Assembly: GCF_022179645.1 (NCBI RefSeq)
Contig: NZ_BPRA01000003.1
Coordinates: 62,001 to 126,000 of the forward strand
Source of the DNA: Methylobacterium thuringiense
GTDB lineage: Bacteria; Pseudomonadota; Alphaproteobacteria; Rhizobiales; Beijerinckiaceae
Reading direction: 5' to 3'
Length of the DNA: 64,000 nt
Positions 52,649 to 61,369 of this stretch are shown one piece after another (position 1 is the stretch's first letter; each line of letters opens with the position of its first letter). The notes beneath the pieces are model-generated. The model was not told the DNA's origin and did no database searches. It worked only from the letters and a program-made list of their open reading frames with translations. Both the position numbers and the translations under genes were made by a program.

Positions 52649-53608
52649 TCAGCCCGCCCCGTGCATCACCATCAGCGGTTCGGCCTCCGCCGTCTCGCCT
52701 GCGAGGCGCACCAGCACCCGGCGCAGCCAGCGGTGGGCGGGATCGTTGTCGTAGGAGGCGTGCCAGAGCATGGCGACGGCGACGTCGTCGAGGGCCACCG
52801 GCACCGGGCTCACCGTAAGTCCGAGTGCGTCGGCGAAAGTGGTGGCGAGGCGCGCATGCATGGTGGCGATCACCGGGGCGCTGCGGACCAGGAACGGCAC
52901 CACGAGGAAGCGCGGAGTGGTGACGGCGAGGGTCCGCGTTCGGCCGATCTTGGCGAGGGCGTCGTCGACGACGCCGTGGGCGGTCTCGCGCAGGCTCGTC
53001 AGGACGTGCGGAAACCGCAGGTAGTCGTCGAGCGAGATCGGCGGCGTCAGGCCGACGAGCCCGGCCTCGAACAGGCAGACGTAGCTGTCGCGATAGAGCA
53101 GCCGCCGCTTGTGATGGCTCTGGCCCTCGAACGAGAAGCCGACGGCGAGGTCGACCCGGTCGGTATCGAGCTCTTCGAGGGAGCGGTCGCGGTCGACCGA
53201 GCGCAGCAGCAGCCGGATGCCGGGCGCCTCGGCCCGCAGATAGGCGAGCAGGCGCGGGCCGAGCAGCATCTCCGTGCTGTCGGGCAGGCTGATGGTGAAG
53301 CTCCGCTCCACCCTGCGCGGGTCGAAATCGTCCTCGTGGCGCACGAGGAACTGGATTTGCCGCAGCACGGCGCGCACCGGCTCGGCCAGCGTGAGCCCCC
53401 GCGGCGTCGGCCGCATGCCCTCGGGCGCGCGCGTCAGCAGCTCGTCGTCGAACAGCCGGCGCAGGCGCGCGAGCGCGGAGCTCATCGCCGACTGGCCGAT
53501 GCCGATGCGCGCTGCCGCCCGCGTGACGCTGCGCTCGGAGAGCAGCGCGTCGAGCGCCGTCAGCAGGTTCAGGTCGATGCGGGCCAGATCGATATGATCA
53601 ATAGCCAC
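52649..53608 (-). CDS. LysR-family transcriptional regulator (NodD-like group)
   Basis: The 319-residue regulator has a helix-turn-helix LLSERSVTRAAARIGIGQSA then MSSALARLRRLFDDELLTRA and a ligand-binding domain from about 95 (SFTISLPDSTEMLLGPRLLA). GTG 53608 gives the usual short lead-in IDHIDLARIDLNLL; an ATG at 53650 would add 14 residues. It is divergent from the small secreted gene at 53704, which may be its target. Confidence 0.88.
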   Translation of the reverse strand: MAIDHIDLARIDLNLLTALDALLSERSVTRAAARIGIGQSAMSSALARLRRLFDDELLTRAPEGMRPTPRGLTLAEPVRAVLRQIQFLVRHEDDFDPRRVERSFTISLPDSTEMLLGPRLLAYLRAEAPGIRLLLRSVDRDRSLEELDTDRVDLAVGFSFEGQSHHKRRLLYRDSYVCLFEAGLVGLTPPISLDDYLRFPHVLTSLRETAHGVVDDALAKIGRTRTLAVTTPRFLVVPFLVRSAPVIATMHARLATTFADALGLTVSPVPVALDDVAVAMLWHASYDNDPAHRWLRRVLVRLAGETAEAEPLMVMHGAG

Positions 53609-53613
53609 TAGCG

Positions 53614-53629
53614 ATCCAATCGGTTTGAT
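53614..53629. promoter_or_regulatory. Candidate LysR operator
   Basis: ATCCAATCGGTTTGAT, an imperfect 16-base dyad (12 of 16 symmetric), lies 5 bases before the LysR start and 75 bases before the divergent gene. ATGCT...AGCAT arms at 53632-53650 form a second short dyad. Confidence 0.35.
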
Positions 53630-53703
53630 ACATGCTGCACTGCAGAGCATATCCCGGTCACAGGCAAGGGCATCTCGCCCTGCAGACCGCGAAAGACCCG
53701 ATC

Positions 53704-54063
53704 ATGACCCTTCGTCCCCTCCTCGTCGCCCTCGCCCTCTCGACCGGCATTGCCTCGGCGAACGCAGCCGAGATCAAGTCGGCCTCCGGCGGCAGCGTCG
53801 ACCTCGGCACGCTCTCCGGCGTCGCCTACTACACCGCCGAGCCCAAGGGGTTTCGCGTGGTCGTCACCCTGGCGCCGCGCGCCGCCGCCCCGGCGGTCCG
53901 CTTCGAGACGGTGCTCGCCGCCGACCAGAGCGTGACCCTCTCGACCCCGCGCGGCCTCGGCGCCGAGACCCGCTCCGTCGAGATCAGCCGGATCGGCGAC
54001 CGCATCGTCGTCTCGCCGCTGCGCGCGGCGGGCATCACCCAGGAAGCGGCCGCCCTCAACTGA
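53704..54063 (+). CDS. Small secreted protein, unknown function
   Basis: The 119-residue protein has a clear signal peptide (MTLRPLLVALALSTGIASAN) cleaved near ANA|AE. The mature part looks beta-rich (VAYYTAEPKGFRVVVTLAPR; FETVLAADQSVTLSTPRGLG; SVEISRIGDRIVVSPLRA). The family is not recognised. It is divergent from the LysR gene. Confidence 0.65.
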   Translation: MTLRPLLVALALSTGIASANAAEIKSASGGSVDLGTLSGVAYYTAEPKGFRVVVTLAPRAAAPAVRFETVLAADQSVTLSTPRGLGAETRSVEISRIGDRIVVSPLRAAGITQEAAALN

Positions 54064-54315
54064 TGGCCGGCGTCGCAACCGACAGCCCCCTCCCGGCGCG
54101 ACACCGTGCCGGGAGGGGTCGTGCGTCCGACCCCGCCGATTGCGTGGCTATAGAATTCACTTTTCAGCCAATGGAACAGTCGAAAACTATACAAAGACAG
54201 CATAAGTATCAAATTTTAGCCTAAAACGAGATTTTAATCGAAAATTTACTCTGAAATTCAAGTAGAGAAACAACATCGAGCTTCCAGAGTTGGTCCATGA
54301 CTCTTGGAGGATCAG
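54064..54315. promoter_or_regulatory. AT-rich leader of the exported repeat protein
   Basis: The stretch 54150-54290 is strikingly AT-rich (AAATTTTAGCCTAAAACGAG; TTTTAATCGAAAATTTACTC) against the high-GC background and directly precedes the gene. It probably holds its promoter. No gene is present. Confidence 0.45.
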
Positions 54316-56316
54316 ATGTCGACATCACCCCTATCCGTGCTCGGCCAGCCTGCGCGCTCGCTCGAATGGCTGATCGGCCCCGATGCCCTGCTGTCTTCGA
54401 CGGCGCTCGCGACCGGGCAGCTCGGCACGCTCGGCCCTATCGCCTCGCTCATCGAGGGCGGCCTCGACGTTCCCCTGACCGAAGGCGCGACGGCGGGGCT
54501 CGCCGGCACGGCGACCGGCATCGCCAACCAGGCGGTGATCGATGCGCATGCCGCGCTGGAGAACCTCGGCCATGAGGTCGCGCCGCTGAACGGCCCGCTT
54601 CACGCCCTGACCAACCTCGGCGAGACCGTCGGCCTCGGCCATATCGGCGAACCGGGCAACATCCTCACCGACCTGACGGCGGTTCCGGCCGCGGTGGCCG
54701 CCGGCGGCGGGCTGGTCTCCGCGGCGCCCCTACTGAACGATCTCGGCGGGGCGCTCGGCGCGACCGATGGGCTGGTCGCCTCGGCCGTTGGGAGCGGTAC
54801 GGGGAGCAACCTGCTCGCGCCGAATGGCCTGCTCGCACCGGTCTCGAGCCTCGCCAACGCCGTGGTGCTCGATCTCCACGCGAACATCGAGGGGCTCGGC
54901 CACGACCTGCCGATCCTGAACGACGCGCTGCACGGGCTCACCGCCCTCGGCGAGACCGTGGGGCTGGGTCATCTCGGCACCGGCGGCAACCTGCTCACCG
55001 ACATCGTCGGGCTGCCCGGCGGCCTCCTGAACGGCCAGGGCCTCGACGCGCTCTCGCCGATCCTCGGCGATCTCGGCCATGTCACCGGCGCGGCGACCGG
55101 CCTGCTCGGCGACGTCCTCCACATTCCGGGCAGCCTGCTCGGCGGCCAGTCCGGCCTTCCGCTCGACGGACTTCTCGGCGGGCTGACCGGTGAGGGCGGC
55201 GGCCTTCTCGCGCCCGTGACGTCCCTGCTCGACGGCGTGACCGGCGGCCATTCCGGAACGCCTCTGGATGGCCTGCTCGGCGGGCTCGCCGGTGACGGTG
55301 GCGGCGTACTCGCGCCCGTCACCGCACTTCTCGGCGGTGGTCCCCTCGGCGGCGACCTGCTCGGTCCCGACGGTACCCTGCAGCCGGTGGGGGACATCGC
55401 CAACGGGCTGATCGACGGCATCCACGCCAACATCGAGAACCTCGGCCACGACATCCCGATCCTGAACGTGCCGCTGCACGAGGTGATCAACCTCGGCACG
55501 ACGGTCGGTCTCGGCGCGCTCGGCGAAGGCAGCAACCTCGTCACGGACGTGGTGAACCTCCCCGGCGACATCCTCAGCGGGAACGGTCCGGCCGGCATCG
55601 GCCAAGTCGTGGCCGACGTCGGCCATGTGGCGGATGCGGCCGGCGCGGTCGTCGGCAGCGTTCCCGGCGTGATCGACGGCCTCCTGTCCGGCGGCGTCGG
55701 CTCGGGGACGCCCCTCGACGGCGTGCTCGGCGGCCTCACGGGCGGTGGCGACGGCGTGCTCGCACCGGTGACCGGGGTGCTCGATGGGGTGACCGGCGGT
55801 AACGGCGGGTCGCCGCTCGATGGCGTGCTCGCGCCCGTACTCTCTACCGTCGGCGGAGTAACGGGTGGGGGAAATCCGCTGACGGGGATCCTCGGTGGCC
55901 TGACCGGCGGCGGGGAGGGGACGCATCCGCTGATCGACGTGGCAGCCGGCCCGACCACTGCGGCGCCGGTCGCGAATGTCGGAATCTTCACGCCCCCGGC
56001 CGATCCGGCGCACACGGTTCAGGTCGGCGCGATCGGCGTCGGCGCCGACCAGCCGGGCCTGCTTGGCGCCGGGCTTCTGTCCGGCGACGGCATCGCCTTC
56101 CCCGCGACGGGCGGCGGCGGCGGGGACGCCCTGGTCGGCCATGTCCTCGACATCGTCCACACGACGACCGCCGGATCGGCCGATGCGGACGCCTCGCACG
56201 GTGCCGGCATCGATCTCGGGGTGCTCGCGATCGATCTCGGCGGGCATGCGGAAGCGCATCACGCCGATCCGACGCCGCATGGCGCGACGAGCGGCCTCCA
56301 CCTCCTCGGGCTGTGA
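54316..56316 (+). CDS. Gly/Leu-rich repeat protein, probable type I secretion substrate
   Basis: The 666-residue acidic protein has no signal peptide. Three copies of a roughly 50-residue module begin near 72, 182 and 363, with the pattern HA-x-(I/L)-E-x-LGH-x3-PxLN...LG-x-TVGLG...GN-(I/L)-xTD. Between them are Gly-rich blocks (about 281-355 and 446-560) of PLDGLLGGL and APVTxLLDGVTGG units. No RTX nonapeptides are seen. The C terminus ends ATSGLHLLGL. It is followed by a terminator and then by the ABC and HlyD genes of a type I system, so it is the likely cargo. ATG 54316 has GGAGG upstream. Possible surface matrix or adhesin (inference). Confidence 0.7.
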   Translation: MSTSPLSVLGQPARSLEWLIGPDALLSSTALATGQLGTLGPIASLIEGGLDVPLTEGATAGLAGTATGIANQAVIDAHAALENLGHEVAPLNGPLHALTNLGETVGLGHIGEPGNILTDLTAVPAAVAAGGGLVSAAPLLNDLGGALGATDGLVASAVGSGTGSNLLAPNGLLAPVSSLANAVVLDLHANIEGLGHDLPILNDALHGLTALGETVGLGHLGTGGNLLTDIVGLPGGLLNGQGLDALSPILGDLGHVTGAATGLLGDVLHIPGSLLGGQSGLPLDGLLGGLTGEGGGLLAPVTSLLDGVTGGHSGTPLDGLLGGLAGDGGGVLAPVTALLGGGPLGGDLLGPDGTLQPVGDIANGLIDGIHANIENLGHDIPILNVPLHEVINLGTTVGLGALGEGSNLVTDVVNLPGDILSGNGPAGIGQVVADVGHVADAAGAVVGSVPGVIDGLLSGGVGSGTPLDGVLGGLTGGGDGVLAPVTGVLDGVTGGNGGSPLDGVLAPVLSTVGGVTGGGNPLTGILGGLTGGGEGTHPLIDVAAGPTTAAPVANVGIFTPPADPAHTVQVGAIGVGADQPGLLGAGLLSGDGIAFPATGGGGGDALVGHVLDIVHTTTAGSADADASHGAGIDLGVLAIDLGGHAEAHHADPTPHGATSGLHLLGL

Positions 56317-56322
56317 CGACCG

Positions 56323-56355
56323 GTCCCCGCCGCCCTGGCGCGGCGGGGACTTTTT
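56323..56355 (+). terminator. Intrinsic terminator after the repeat protein
   Basis: GTCCCCGCCGC / GCGGCGGGGAC stem followed by TTTTT, starting 7 bases after the stop. It may leave limited read-through to the transporter genes. Confidence 0.88.
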
Positions 56356-56411
56356 CGCACCCCCAGACCTGACCCTCCGCACCCCGTCCCCCAAAAACCC
56401 GGAACCGTGAC

Positions 56412-58136
56412 GTGAGCGAAGACCGCGTGGTGCGTCTGGCCAAGCGCCGGGAATTCTGGGCTGCCGTGGGTGCGGGGAGGGGGGCGCTGCTCGCCGTGAT
56501 CGGCGTCAGCGGGCTCATCAACCTGCTGATGCTGACGGCGCCGGTCTTCATGCTCCAAGTCTACGACCGGGTGCTGCCGAGCCGAAGCCTTGCGACGCTC
56601 GTCGGGCTCGCCGGCATCGCCCTGATACTGTTCCTGGTTCAGAGTGTGCTCGAAGTGTTTCGAGCGCGCATCCTCTCGCGCTTCGGCCGCCTCGTCGACG
56701 AGCGCCTCGGCTCGCGGATCTTTCGGGGGCTGTTGGTGCGGGGCTCCGAGATGCCGCGCAGCGACGAAGGCCCCCAGGCGCTCCGCGACCTCGACACGGT
56801 GCGCGGCTTCCTGTCGAGCATGGCCTTCACGGCCTTCTTCGATTTGCCCTGGGTGCCGCTCTACGTCGCCGTCTGCTTCCTGTTCCACCCCTGGATCGGT
56901 CTGACGGTGTTGGGCGGCGCGATCTTTCTGTGCATTCTGACGATATTGACCGACTGGGCCTCGTCCGGCCCGACCCGTGAGGCGGTCAAGGCGGCGAGCG
57001 AGCGCCGCGCCTTCGTCGACATGGCGCACCGCACCGCGCCGCTGCTGTCGGCCCTCGGAATGCGCTCCCGCATCGCCGCTCTGTGGCAGCTTCGCGCGGA
57101 AAAAAACCTCGACGTCGCGACCTACGGCAACGACCTCGCCATCGGCTTCGGCGCTTCAGCGCGGCTGATGCGCACCGTGCTGCAATCCGGCATCCTCGCC
57201 CTCGGTGCCTATCTCGTGGTGCGGGAAGAGGCGACGGCCGGGGTGATGCTCGCCGCGACCATCCTGTCGGCCCGCGCGCTGGCGCCGGTGGATCTGGCCA
57301 TCGCCAACTGGAAGTCGTTCGCAGCCGCGCGCCAGGCCTGGACCCGCCTCGCCACGTTCCTGCCGCGCAAGGAACCCGCCGCGCTGACGCCCTTGCCCGC
57401 CCCGCGCGAGAGCCTGCGGGTGACGGCGCTTTCGGTGGCGATCCCCGGCACCGACACGCTAGCGCTTCACGACGTCAACCTCGCCCTTGCCCCCGGCAGC
57501 GCACTCGGCGTGATCGGCCCGAGCGGCTCTGGGAAGTCCACCTTCGCCCGCGCGCTCGTCGGGCTCGCCCGCGCCAGCCGCGGGGTCATCCGCCTCGACG
57601 GGGCGGCCATCGCGCAATGGGATCCCGACGCGCTCGGCCGCTCCACCGGCTACCTGCCGCAGGACATCGAGATGTTCGAGGGCACCATCGCCCAGAACAT
57701 CACCCGCTTCGATCCCGAGCCCGATCCGGAGGCGCTGCTCTCTGCCGCGCGGGCGGCGGGCGTCCACGAGGTCGTGCTGCGGCTGCCCGGCGGCTACGAC
57801 GCGCTGCTCGGCGCGGGAGGCCTCGGCTTGTCCGGCGGCCAGCGCCAGCGCATCGCCCTGGCGCGGGCACTCTACGGCGATCCGTTCCTCGTCGTGCTCG
57901 ACGAGCCGAACTCCAACCTCGACGTCGAGGGCGACCGGGCGCTGTCGGCGGCGGTGCAGGCGGTGCGGGCGCGTGGCGGCATCGCCATCGTCATCGCGCA
58001 TCGGCCGAGCGCGCTAACCGCGGTCGACCGCATCCTCGTGCTCGCCGACGGCCGCGTGCAGATGCACGGCCCGCGCGACGAGGTCCTGGCGCAGCTTAGC
58101 GCGCTCACCCGCCAGACACCCACGAGAGTCGCATGA
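56412..58136 (+). CDS. Type I secretion ABC permease/ATPase (PrtD-like)
   Basis: The 574-residue inner-membrane component has an N-terminal membrane domain (LLAVIGVSGLINLLMLTAPV; YDRVLPSRSLATLVGLAGIA) and an ATPase with Walker A IGPSGSGKSTFARALVGLAR, YLPQDIEMFEGTIAQNI, LGLSGGQRQRIALARALYGD and LVVLDEPNSNLD. There is no peptidase C39-like domain, so it belongs with PrtD/HasD exporters. The start is GTG 56412. It overlaps the HlyD gene by 4 bases. No TolC gene is in the window. Confidence 0.92.
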   Translation: MSEDRVVRLAKRREFWAAVGAGRGALLAVIGVSGLINLLMLTAPVFMLQVYDRVLPSRSLATLVGLAGIALILFLVQSVLEVFRARILSRFGRLVDERLGSRIFRGLLVRGSEMPRSDEGPQALRDLDTVRGFLSSMAFTAFFDLPWVPLYVAVCFLFHPWIGLTVLGGAIFLCILTILTDWASSGPTREAVKAASERRAFVDMAHRTAPLLSALGMRSRIAALWQLRAEKNLDVATYGNDLAIGFGASARLMRTVLQSGILALGAYLVVREEATAGVMLAATILSARALAPVDLAIANWKSFAAARQAWTRLATFLPRKEPAALTPLPAPRESLRVTALSVAIPGTDTLALHDVNLALAPGSALGVIGPSGSGKSTFARALVGLARASRGVIRLDGAAIAQWDPDALGRSTGYLPQDIEMFEGTIAQNITRFDPEPDPEALLSAARAAGVHEVVLRLPGGYDALLGAGGLGLSGGQRQRIALARALYGDPFLVVLDEPNSNLDVEGDRALSAAVQAVRARGGIAIVIAHRPSALTAVDRILVLADGRVQMHGPRDEVLAQLSALTRQTPTRVA

Positions 58137-59440
58137 GCAACGCAGTGGACGTCACCCGGAACACCCGCCGTTCGCTGCGGCGGCATATCGGCGGCGTCGC
58201 CGCGGTGATCGTCGTGGCGACGGGCGTCGGCGCCTGGACGGCGGCGACCGAACTCTCCGGCGCCATCATCGCCACCGGCTCCCTGGTGGTCGAGACCAAC
58301 ATCAAGAAGGTGCAGCATCCGACCGGCGGCGTGGTCGACGACTTGCGGGTGCAGGAAGGCGCGCGCGTCCAGGCCGGCGATCTGCTGATCCGCCTCGACG
58401 CCACCACGGCGCGGGCCACCTACGACAGCGTCAGCAAGAGCCTTTTCGAGCTGGCCGCCCGGGGCGCGCGGTTGGAGGCCGAGCGCGACGGGCTCGACGC
58501 GGTGGCCTTCCCGGCCGAGCTGACCGCCGCCGGCGCCGAGGTCTCGCGGATCGTCGACGGCGAGCAAAAGCTCTTCCGTTTCCGGCGCGATGCGCTGCAG
58601 GGCCAGAAATCGCAGCTGAAGGAGCGCGTCGGGCAGCTCGGCGAGGAGATCAAGGGGCTCGTCGAGCAATCCGCCGCGAAAGAGCAGGAATCCACGGTCA
58701 TCGGCCGCGAATACGAGGGCGTGCAGGATCTCTGGAAGAAGAACCTCATCCAGATGACCCGCCTCACCGCGCTGGAACGCGACATCTCGCGGCTCAAGGG
58801 CGAGCGCGGCCTACTCGTCGCCAACATCGCGCAGACCAAGGGAAAGATCTCGGAGACCGAATTGCAGGTGATCCAGCTGGAGCAGAACCTGCGCAGCGAC
58901 GTGGCCAAGGAACTCGCAGAGATCCGCGCCAAGGCCGCGACGCTCACCGAGCAGAAGATCACCGCCCTCGATCAGTTGCAGCGCATCGACATCCGTTCGC
59001 CGCAGACCGGCTATGTCCACGAACTCGCGGTGCACACCCGCGGTGGCGTGATCTCGCCGGGTGAGCCGATCATGCTCGTGGTGCCGACCGCGGATTCTCT
59101 CGTCGTCGAGGTGCGCGTCGCGCCCCAGGACATCGACCGCTTGCGCACCGGACAGGAGGCCGGCCTGCGCTTTCCGAGCTTCGACCAGCGCACCACGCCG
59201 GAGCTGAACGGCCGCGTCACCCGCATCGCCGCCGACGTCAGCGAGGACAAGCGGACGGGCAGCTTCTACTACCTCGTGCGGCTGGGCGTCACGAAGGACG
59301 AGCTCGGCCGCCTCGACGGCGCCAAGCTGATGCCCGGCATGCCGGTGGAGGCCTTCATCCGCACCGCCGATCGCACGGTGTTCTCCTACCTGACCAAGCC
59401 GCTGACGGATCAGGCCCGGCGGGCCTTCCGCGAGAAGTAA
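58133..59440 (+). CDS. HlyD-family membrane fusion protein
   Basis: The 435-residue periplasmic adaptor has one membrane helix (HIGGVAAVIVVATGVGAWTA, about 18-37), a lipoyl half-motif (HPTGGVVDDLRVQEGARVQA), a long coiled coil over about 95-290, the return half (IRSPQTGYVHELAVHTRGGV) and a beta-barrel end (GMPVEAFIRTADRTVFSYL). It bridges the ABC protein to an outer membrane TolC. Coupled to the ABC gene by ATGA. Confidence 0.92.
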   Translation: MSNAVDVTRNTRRSLRRHIGGVAAVIVVATGVGAWTAATELSGAIIATGSLVVETNIKKVQHPTGGVVDDLRVQEGARVQAGDLLIRLDATTARATYDSVSKSLFELAARGARLEAERDGLDAVAFPAELTAAGAEVSRIVDGEQKLFRFRRDALQGQKSQLKERVGQLGEEIKGLVEQSAAKEQESTVIGREYEGVQDLWKKNLIQMTRLTALERDISRLKGERGLLVANIAQTKGKISETELQVIQLEQNLRSDVAKELAEIRAKAATLTEQKITALDQLQRIDIRSPQTGYVHELAVHTRGGVISPGEPIMLVVPTADSLVVEVRVAPQDIDRLRTGQEAGLRFPSFDQRTTPELNGRVTRIAADVSEDKRTGSFYYLVRLGVTKDELGRLDGAKLMPGMPVEAFIRTADRTVFSYLTKPLTDQARRAFREK

Positions 59441-59827
59441 GGGAGGCGCGCCCGCATTCCGCCGTCCGACCGGGTCGCGTCGGGCGGCTTTGCGAATGCC
59501 GTGTATCGAGCACGATGCCCGACTTGGCGGTGCGCCTGGACGGTCGCCCGAGGCAATCATCGCCGCCGATATGCGCCGCGAGCGGCATCTGCGGTTCTCG
59601 CTTGCCACCGAACCGATGTTTTCGCGGTGAGAAAGGATGAAGCGAGTGCTGCGATTGGCCATTGCGCATCGCGGCGTGCTACATCGGGCAGCGTAATCGG
59701 TGCCGGCTTCCTCCGCTCGGCGCCATGTCTTCCCGACGCAGCCCCGTCCTCGCCGGAGAGCGGATTTTCGGCATGCGCCATGCGCTGCGCCGATGGATGG
59801 GCACCGGACGAGTACCGAAAGACCGCG
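59441..59827. other. Gene-free region downstream of the type I system
   Basis: No convincing gene in these 387 bases; frames are Arg/Ala-rich. The inverted GC-rich stretch at 59455-59490 could be a weak terminator. Nothing else was recognised. Confidence 0.4.
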
Positions 59828-60067
59828 ATGACGACGACCGAGGACCCGACTGCGAAGAACCGCGCCGAGGACCGCGCCGAGCGCGCCGAGCGCATGGCGC
59901 GTGACGGCGCGCAGGCCATGGCCGACCACAAGGCGCAGATCAGGGCGGTCGACGACCGGACTCAGCGCCTGCGCGCGATGCGTCTGGCCAAGGAGGCGGA
60001 GGTCGCGGCCCAGGCCCCCGAGCCGGCCGCTCCCAAGCCGAAGCGCAAGCGTACCGTGAAGGCCTGA
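59828..60067 (+). CDS. Small highly charged hypothetical protein
   Basis: The 79-residue protein is nearly all charged helix (KNRAEDRAERAERMARDGAQ; QRLRAMRLAKEAEVAAQA) with a basic, Pro-rich tail ending PKRKRTVKA. The family is unknown to me; similar short proteins occur widely in Hyphomicrobiales. ATG 59828 was chosen where the charged repeat begins; the longer frame upstream is not protein-like. It may bind nucleic acid through its basic tail (inference). Confidence 0.55.
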   Translation: MTTTEDPTAKNRAEDRAERAERMARDGAQAMADHKAQIRAVDDRTQRLRAMRLAKEAEVAAQAPEPAAPKPKRKRTVKA

Positions 60068-60421
60068 GGGCTTCTCGGCTGCTGAATCCTGGGCCGCGCG
60101 GTGGCGCCCGGATGCGATGCCGACGCGCCGGAGGTCCGGCCGTCGCGGGTCCAGCTTGAGACCGTCCTGGCGCTTTCCGCAGGTTTCCCCGGCAAAGCGA
60201 AGTCGAGTTGCGAAGCGAGCTTGGTAATCTTAGCGGGAGCTTGCCGTATAGCCCTTCGCGTTCGTAAATATCGCGGATTTCATTGCGCATTGACCACTCC
60301 GGGTAAATCACAAATTCATCTTGTCGCTTAAATCGCCTTTCATTCGTCTGGGCCAGATTGGCTGCATAAGCGGCGCCGACCAAAACGGCGCACCGGCAGA
60401 ACAGACCAAGTGAGGCGTCAG
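60068..60421 (+). other. Leader region upstream of ldtR
   Basis: No gene in these 354 bases. 60220-60330 is AT-rich (GTAAATATCGCGGATTTCAT; GTAAATCACAAATTCATC) and likely holds the ldtR promoter and an autoregulatory site. Confidence 0.4.
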
Positions 60422-60934
60422 ATGAAGTCCCAGGCTGCGAGGATCGTCGAGTCCGACACCGCTCCCGACACCGCTCCGGTGGCCGGCAACTATCTCGAGG
60501 CTCTGCACCTCGTGGAGCGCCTGCACCGCCGCCTGCTCGACGTCATCAAGGACGAGTTCGAGCGCCGTGGTCGCGAGGACGTCAACAGCGTCCAGGCCCT
60601 GCTGCTCTACAACATCGGCGACAAGGAGCTCACCGCGAGCGAGCTGCGCTCGAAGGGCTACTATCTCGGCTCGAACGTCTCCTACAACGTCAAGAAGCTG
60701 GTCGAGGCGGGCTTCCTCCACCACGCCCGCTCCAAGCTGGACCGCCGCTCGGTGCGGATCAGCCTGACCAACAAGGGCCACGAGGTCCACGAGATCATCC
60801 GCGGCCTCTACGAGAAGCACGCTCGCACCATCCAGCCGATCGGCGGCATCTCGACCGACGATTTCGGCCGCCTCAACCAGGCACTGGGCCGGCTCGAACG
60901 CTTCTGGACCGACCAGATCCGCTACAAGCTCTGA
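60422..60934 (+). CDS. ldtR: MarR-family regulator LdtR
   Basis: The 170-residue winged-helix regulator has YLEALHLVERLHRRLLDVIK, DELTASELRSK-like helix LTASELRSKGYYLGSNVSYN, VKKLVEAGFLHHARSKLDRR and a C-terminal dimer helix. This matches LdtR of Hyphomicrobiales, which in Liberibacter controls an L,D-transpeptidase gene and stress tolerance. An L,D-transpeptidase lies 2.4 kb downstream at 63377. ATG 60422 was chosen over a start 12 bases earlier. Confidence 0.88.
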   Translation: MKSQAARIVESDTAPDTAPVAGNYLEALHLVERLHRRLLDVIKDEFERRGREDVNSVQALLLYNIGDKELTASELRSKGYYLGSNVSYNVKKLVEAGFLHHARSKLDRRSVRISLTNKGHEVHEIIRGLYEKHARTIQPIGGISTDDFGRLNQALGRLERFWTDQIRYKL

Positions 60935-60964
60935 GCCTTCGGCTCACCGACCAGTCCTGTTAAC

Positions 60965-61006
60965 ACGTGAAACGGCCGGATGAGCGATCATCCGGCCGTT
61001 TCACGT
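60965..61006. terminator. Perfect 19-bp-stem hairpin after ldtR
   Basis: ACGTGAAACGGCCGGATGA / TCATCCGGCCGTTTCACGT with a GCGA loop. T-runs are weak, but it sits between the convergent ldtR and pqqA array and may end both. Confidence 0.7.
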
Positions 61007-61022
61007 CGTTCGTCACGGCACG

Positions 61023-61053
61023 AAAAAAAGACGCCACCCTTCCGGGTGACGCC
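61023..61053 (-). terminator. Intrinsic terminator of the pqqA array
   Basis: On the minus strand GGCGTCACCC-GGAA-GGGTGGCGTC is followed by TTTTTTT. It begins 30 bases after the last pqqA stop. Confidence 0.88.
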
Positions 61054-61083
61054 CTCGAACCGCTGGAGTTCGACGAGACGACC

Positions 61084-61173
61084 TTAGTTGAAGGTGTCGA
61101 TCTCGGCGGACTCATAGCTGGTGACTTCCATGCCGACGCAGATTTCCTGGACGACGGGAGCGGACCACTTCAT
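61084..61173 (-). CDS. pqqA: PQQ precursor peptide PqqA, copy 1 (promoter-distal)
   Basis: The 29-residue peptide reads MKWSAPVVQEICVGMEV then TSYESAEIDTFN. The conserved Glu16 and Tyr20 (MEVTSY) are the residues that PqqE cross-links to build pyrroloquinoline quinone. AGGAG lies 9 bases before ATG 61173; the stop is TAA. It is the third gene transcribed in a tandem set of three. No pqqB-E is in the window, so processing enzymes must be encoded elsewhere. Confidence 0.95.
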   Translation of the reverse strand: MKWSAPVVQEICVGMEVTSYESAEIDTFN

Positions 61174-61212
61174 GATGAATCTCCTGATTGACTGATTAAA
61201 AAGAGGAAGGAT

Positions 61213-61228
61213 CGGCTGAATCTAGCCG
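61213..61228 (-). promoter_or_regulatory. Small hairpin between pqqA copies 2 and 1
   Basis: CGGCT / AGCCG arms with a 6-base loop, 10 bases after the stop of copy 2. It may be a stability or processing element. Confidence 0.4.
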
Positions 61229-61237
61229 GAGACGACC

Positions 61238-61327
61238 TTAGTTGAAGGTGTCGATCTCAGCGGAATCGTAGGAAGTGACTTCCATGCCGACGCAGACTTC
61301 CTGAACGATGGGGGCAGACCACTTCAT
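61238..61327 (-). CDS. pqqA: PQQ precursor peptide PqqA, copy 2 (middle)
   Basis: The 29-residue peptide reads MKWSAPIVQEVCVGMEV then TSYDSAEIDTFN. It differs from copy 1 by Val7Ile, Ile11Val and Glu21Asp; Glu16 and Tyr20 are kept. AGGAGA lies just upstream of ATG 61327. The spacer to copy 1 is 64 bases. Many synonymous differences from its sisters show that the duplication is not recent and that the peptide is under purifying selection. Confidence 0.95.
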   Translation of the reverse strand: MKWSAPIVQEVCVGMEVTSYDSAEIDTFN

Positions 61328-61369
61328 GACGTTTCTCCTGTTTGGATTTTGGATGAGACGCAAGAGACA

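Noticed and set aside
54316-56316. RTX toxin-like calcium repeats in the type I cargo
   Set aside because: The Gly-rich blocks are LDGLLGGLTG-type, not GGxGxDxUx nonapeptides; there are too few Asp residues for calcium rolls.
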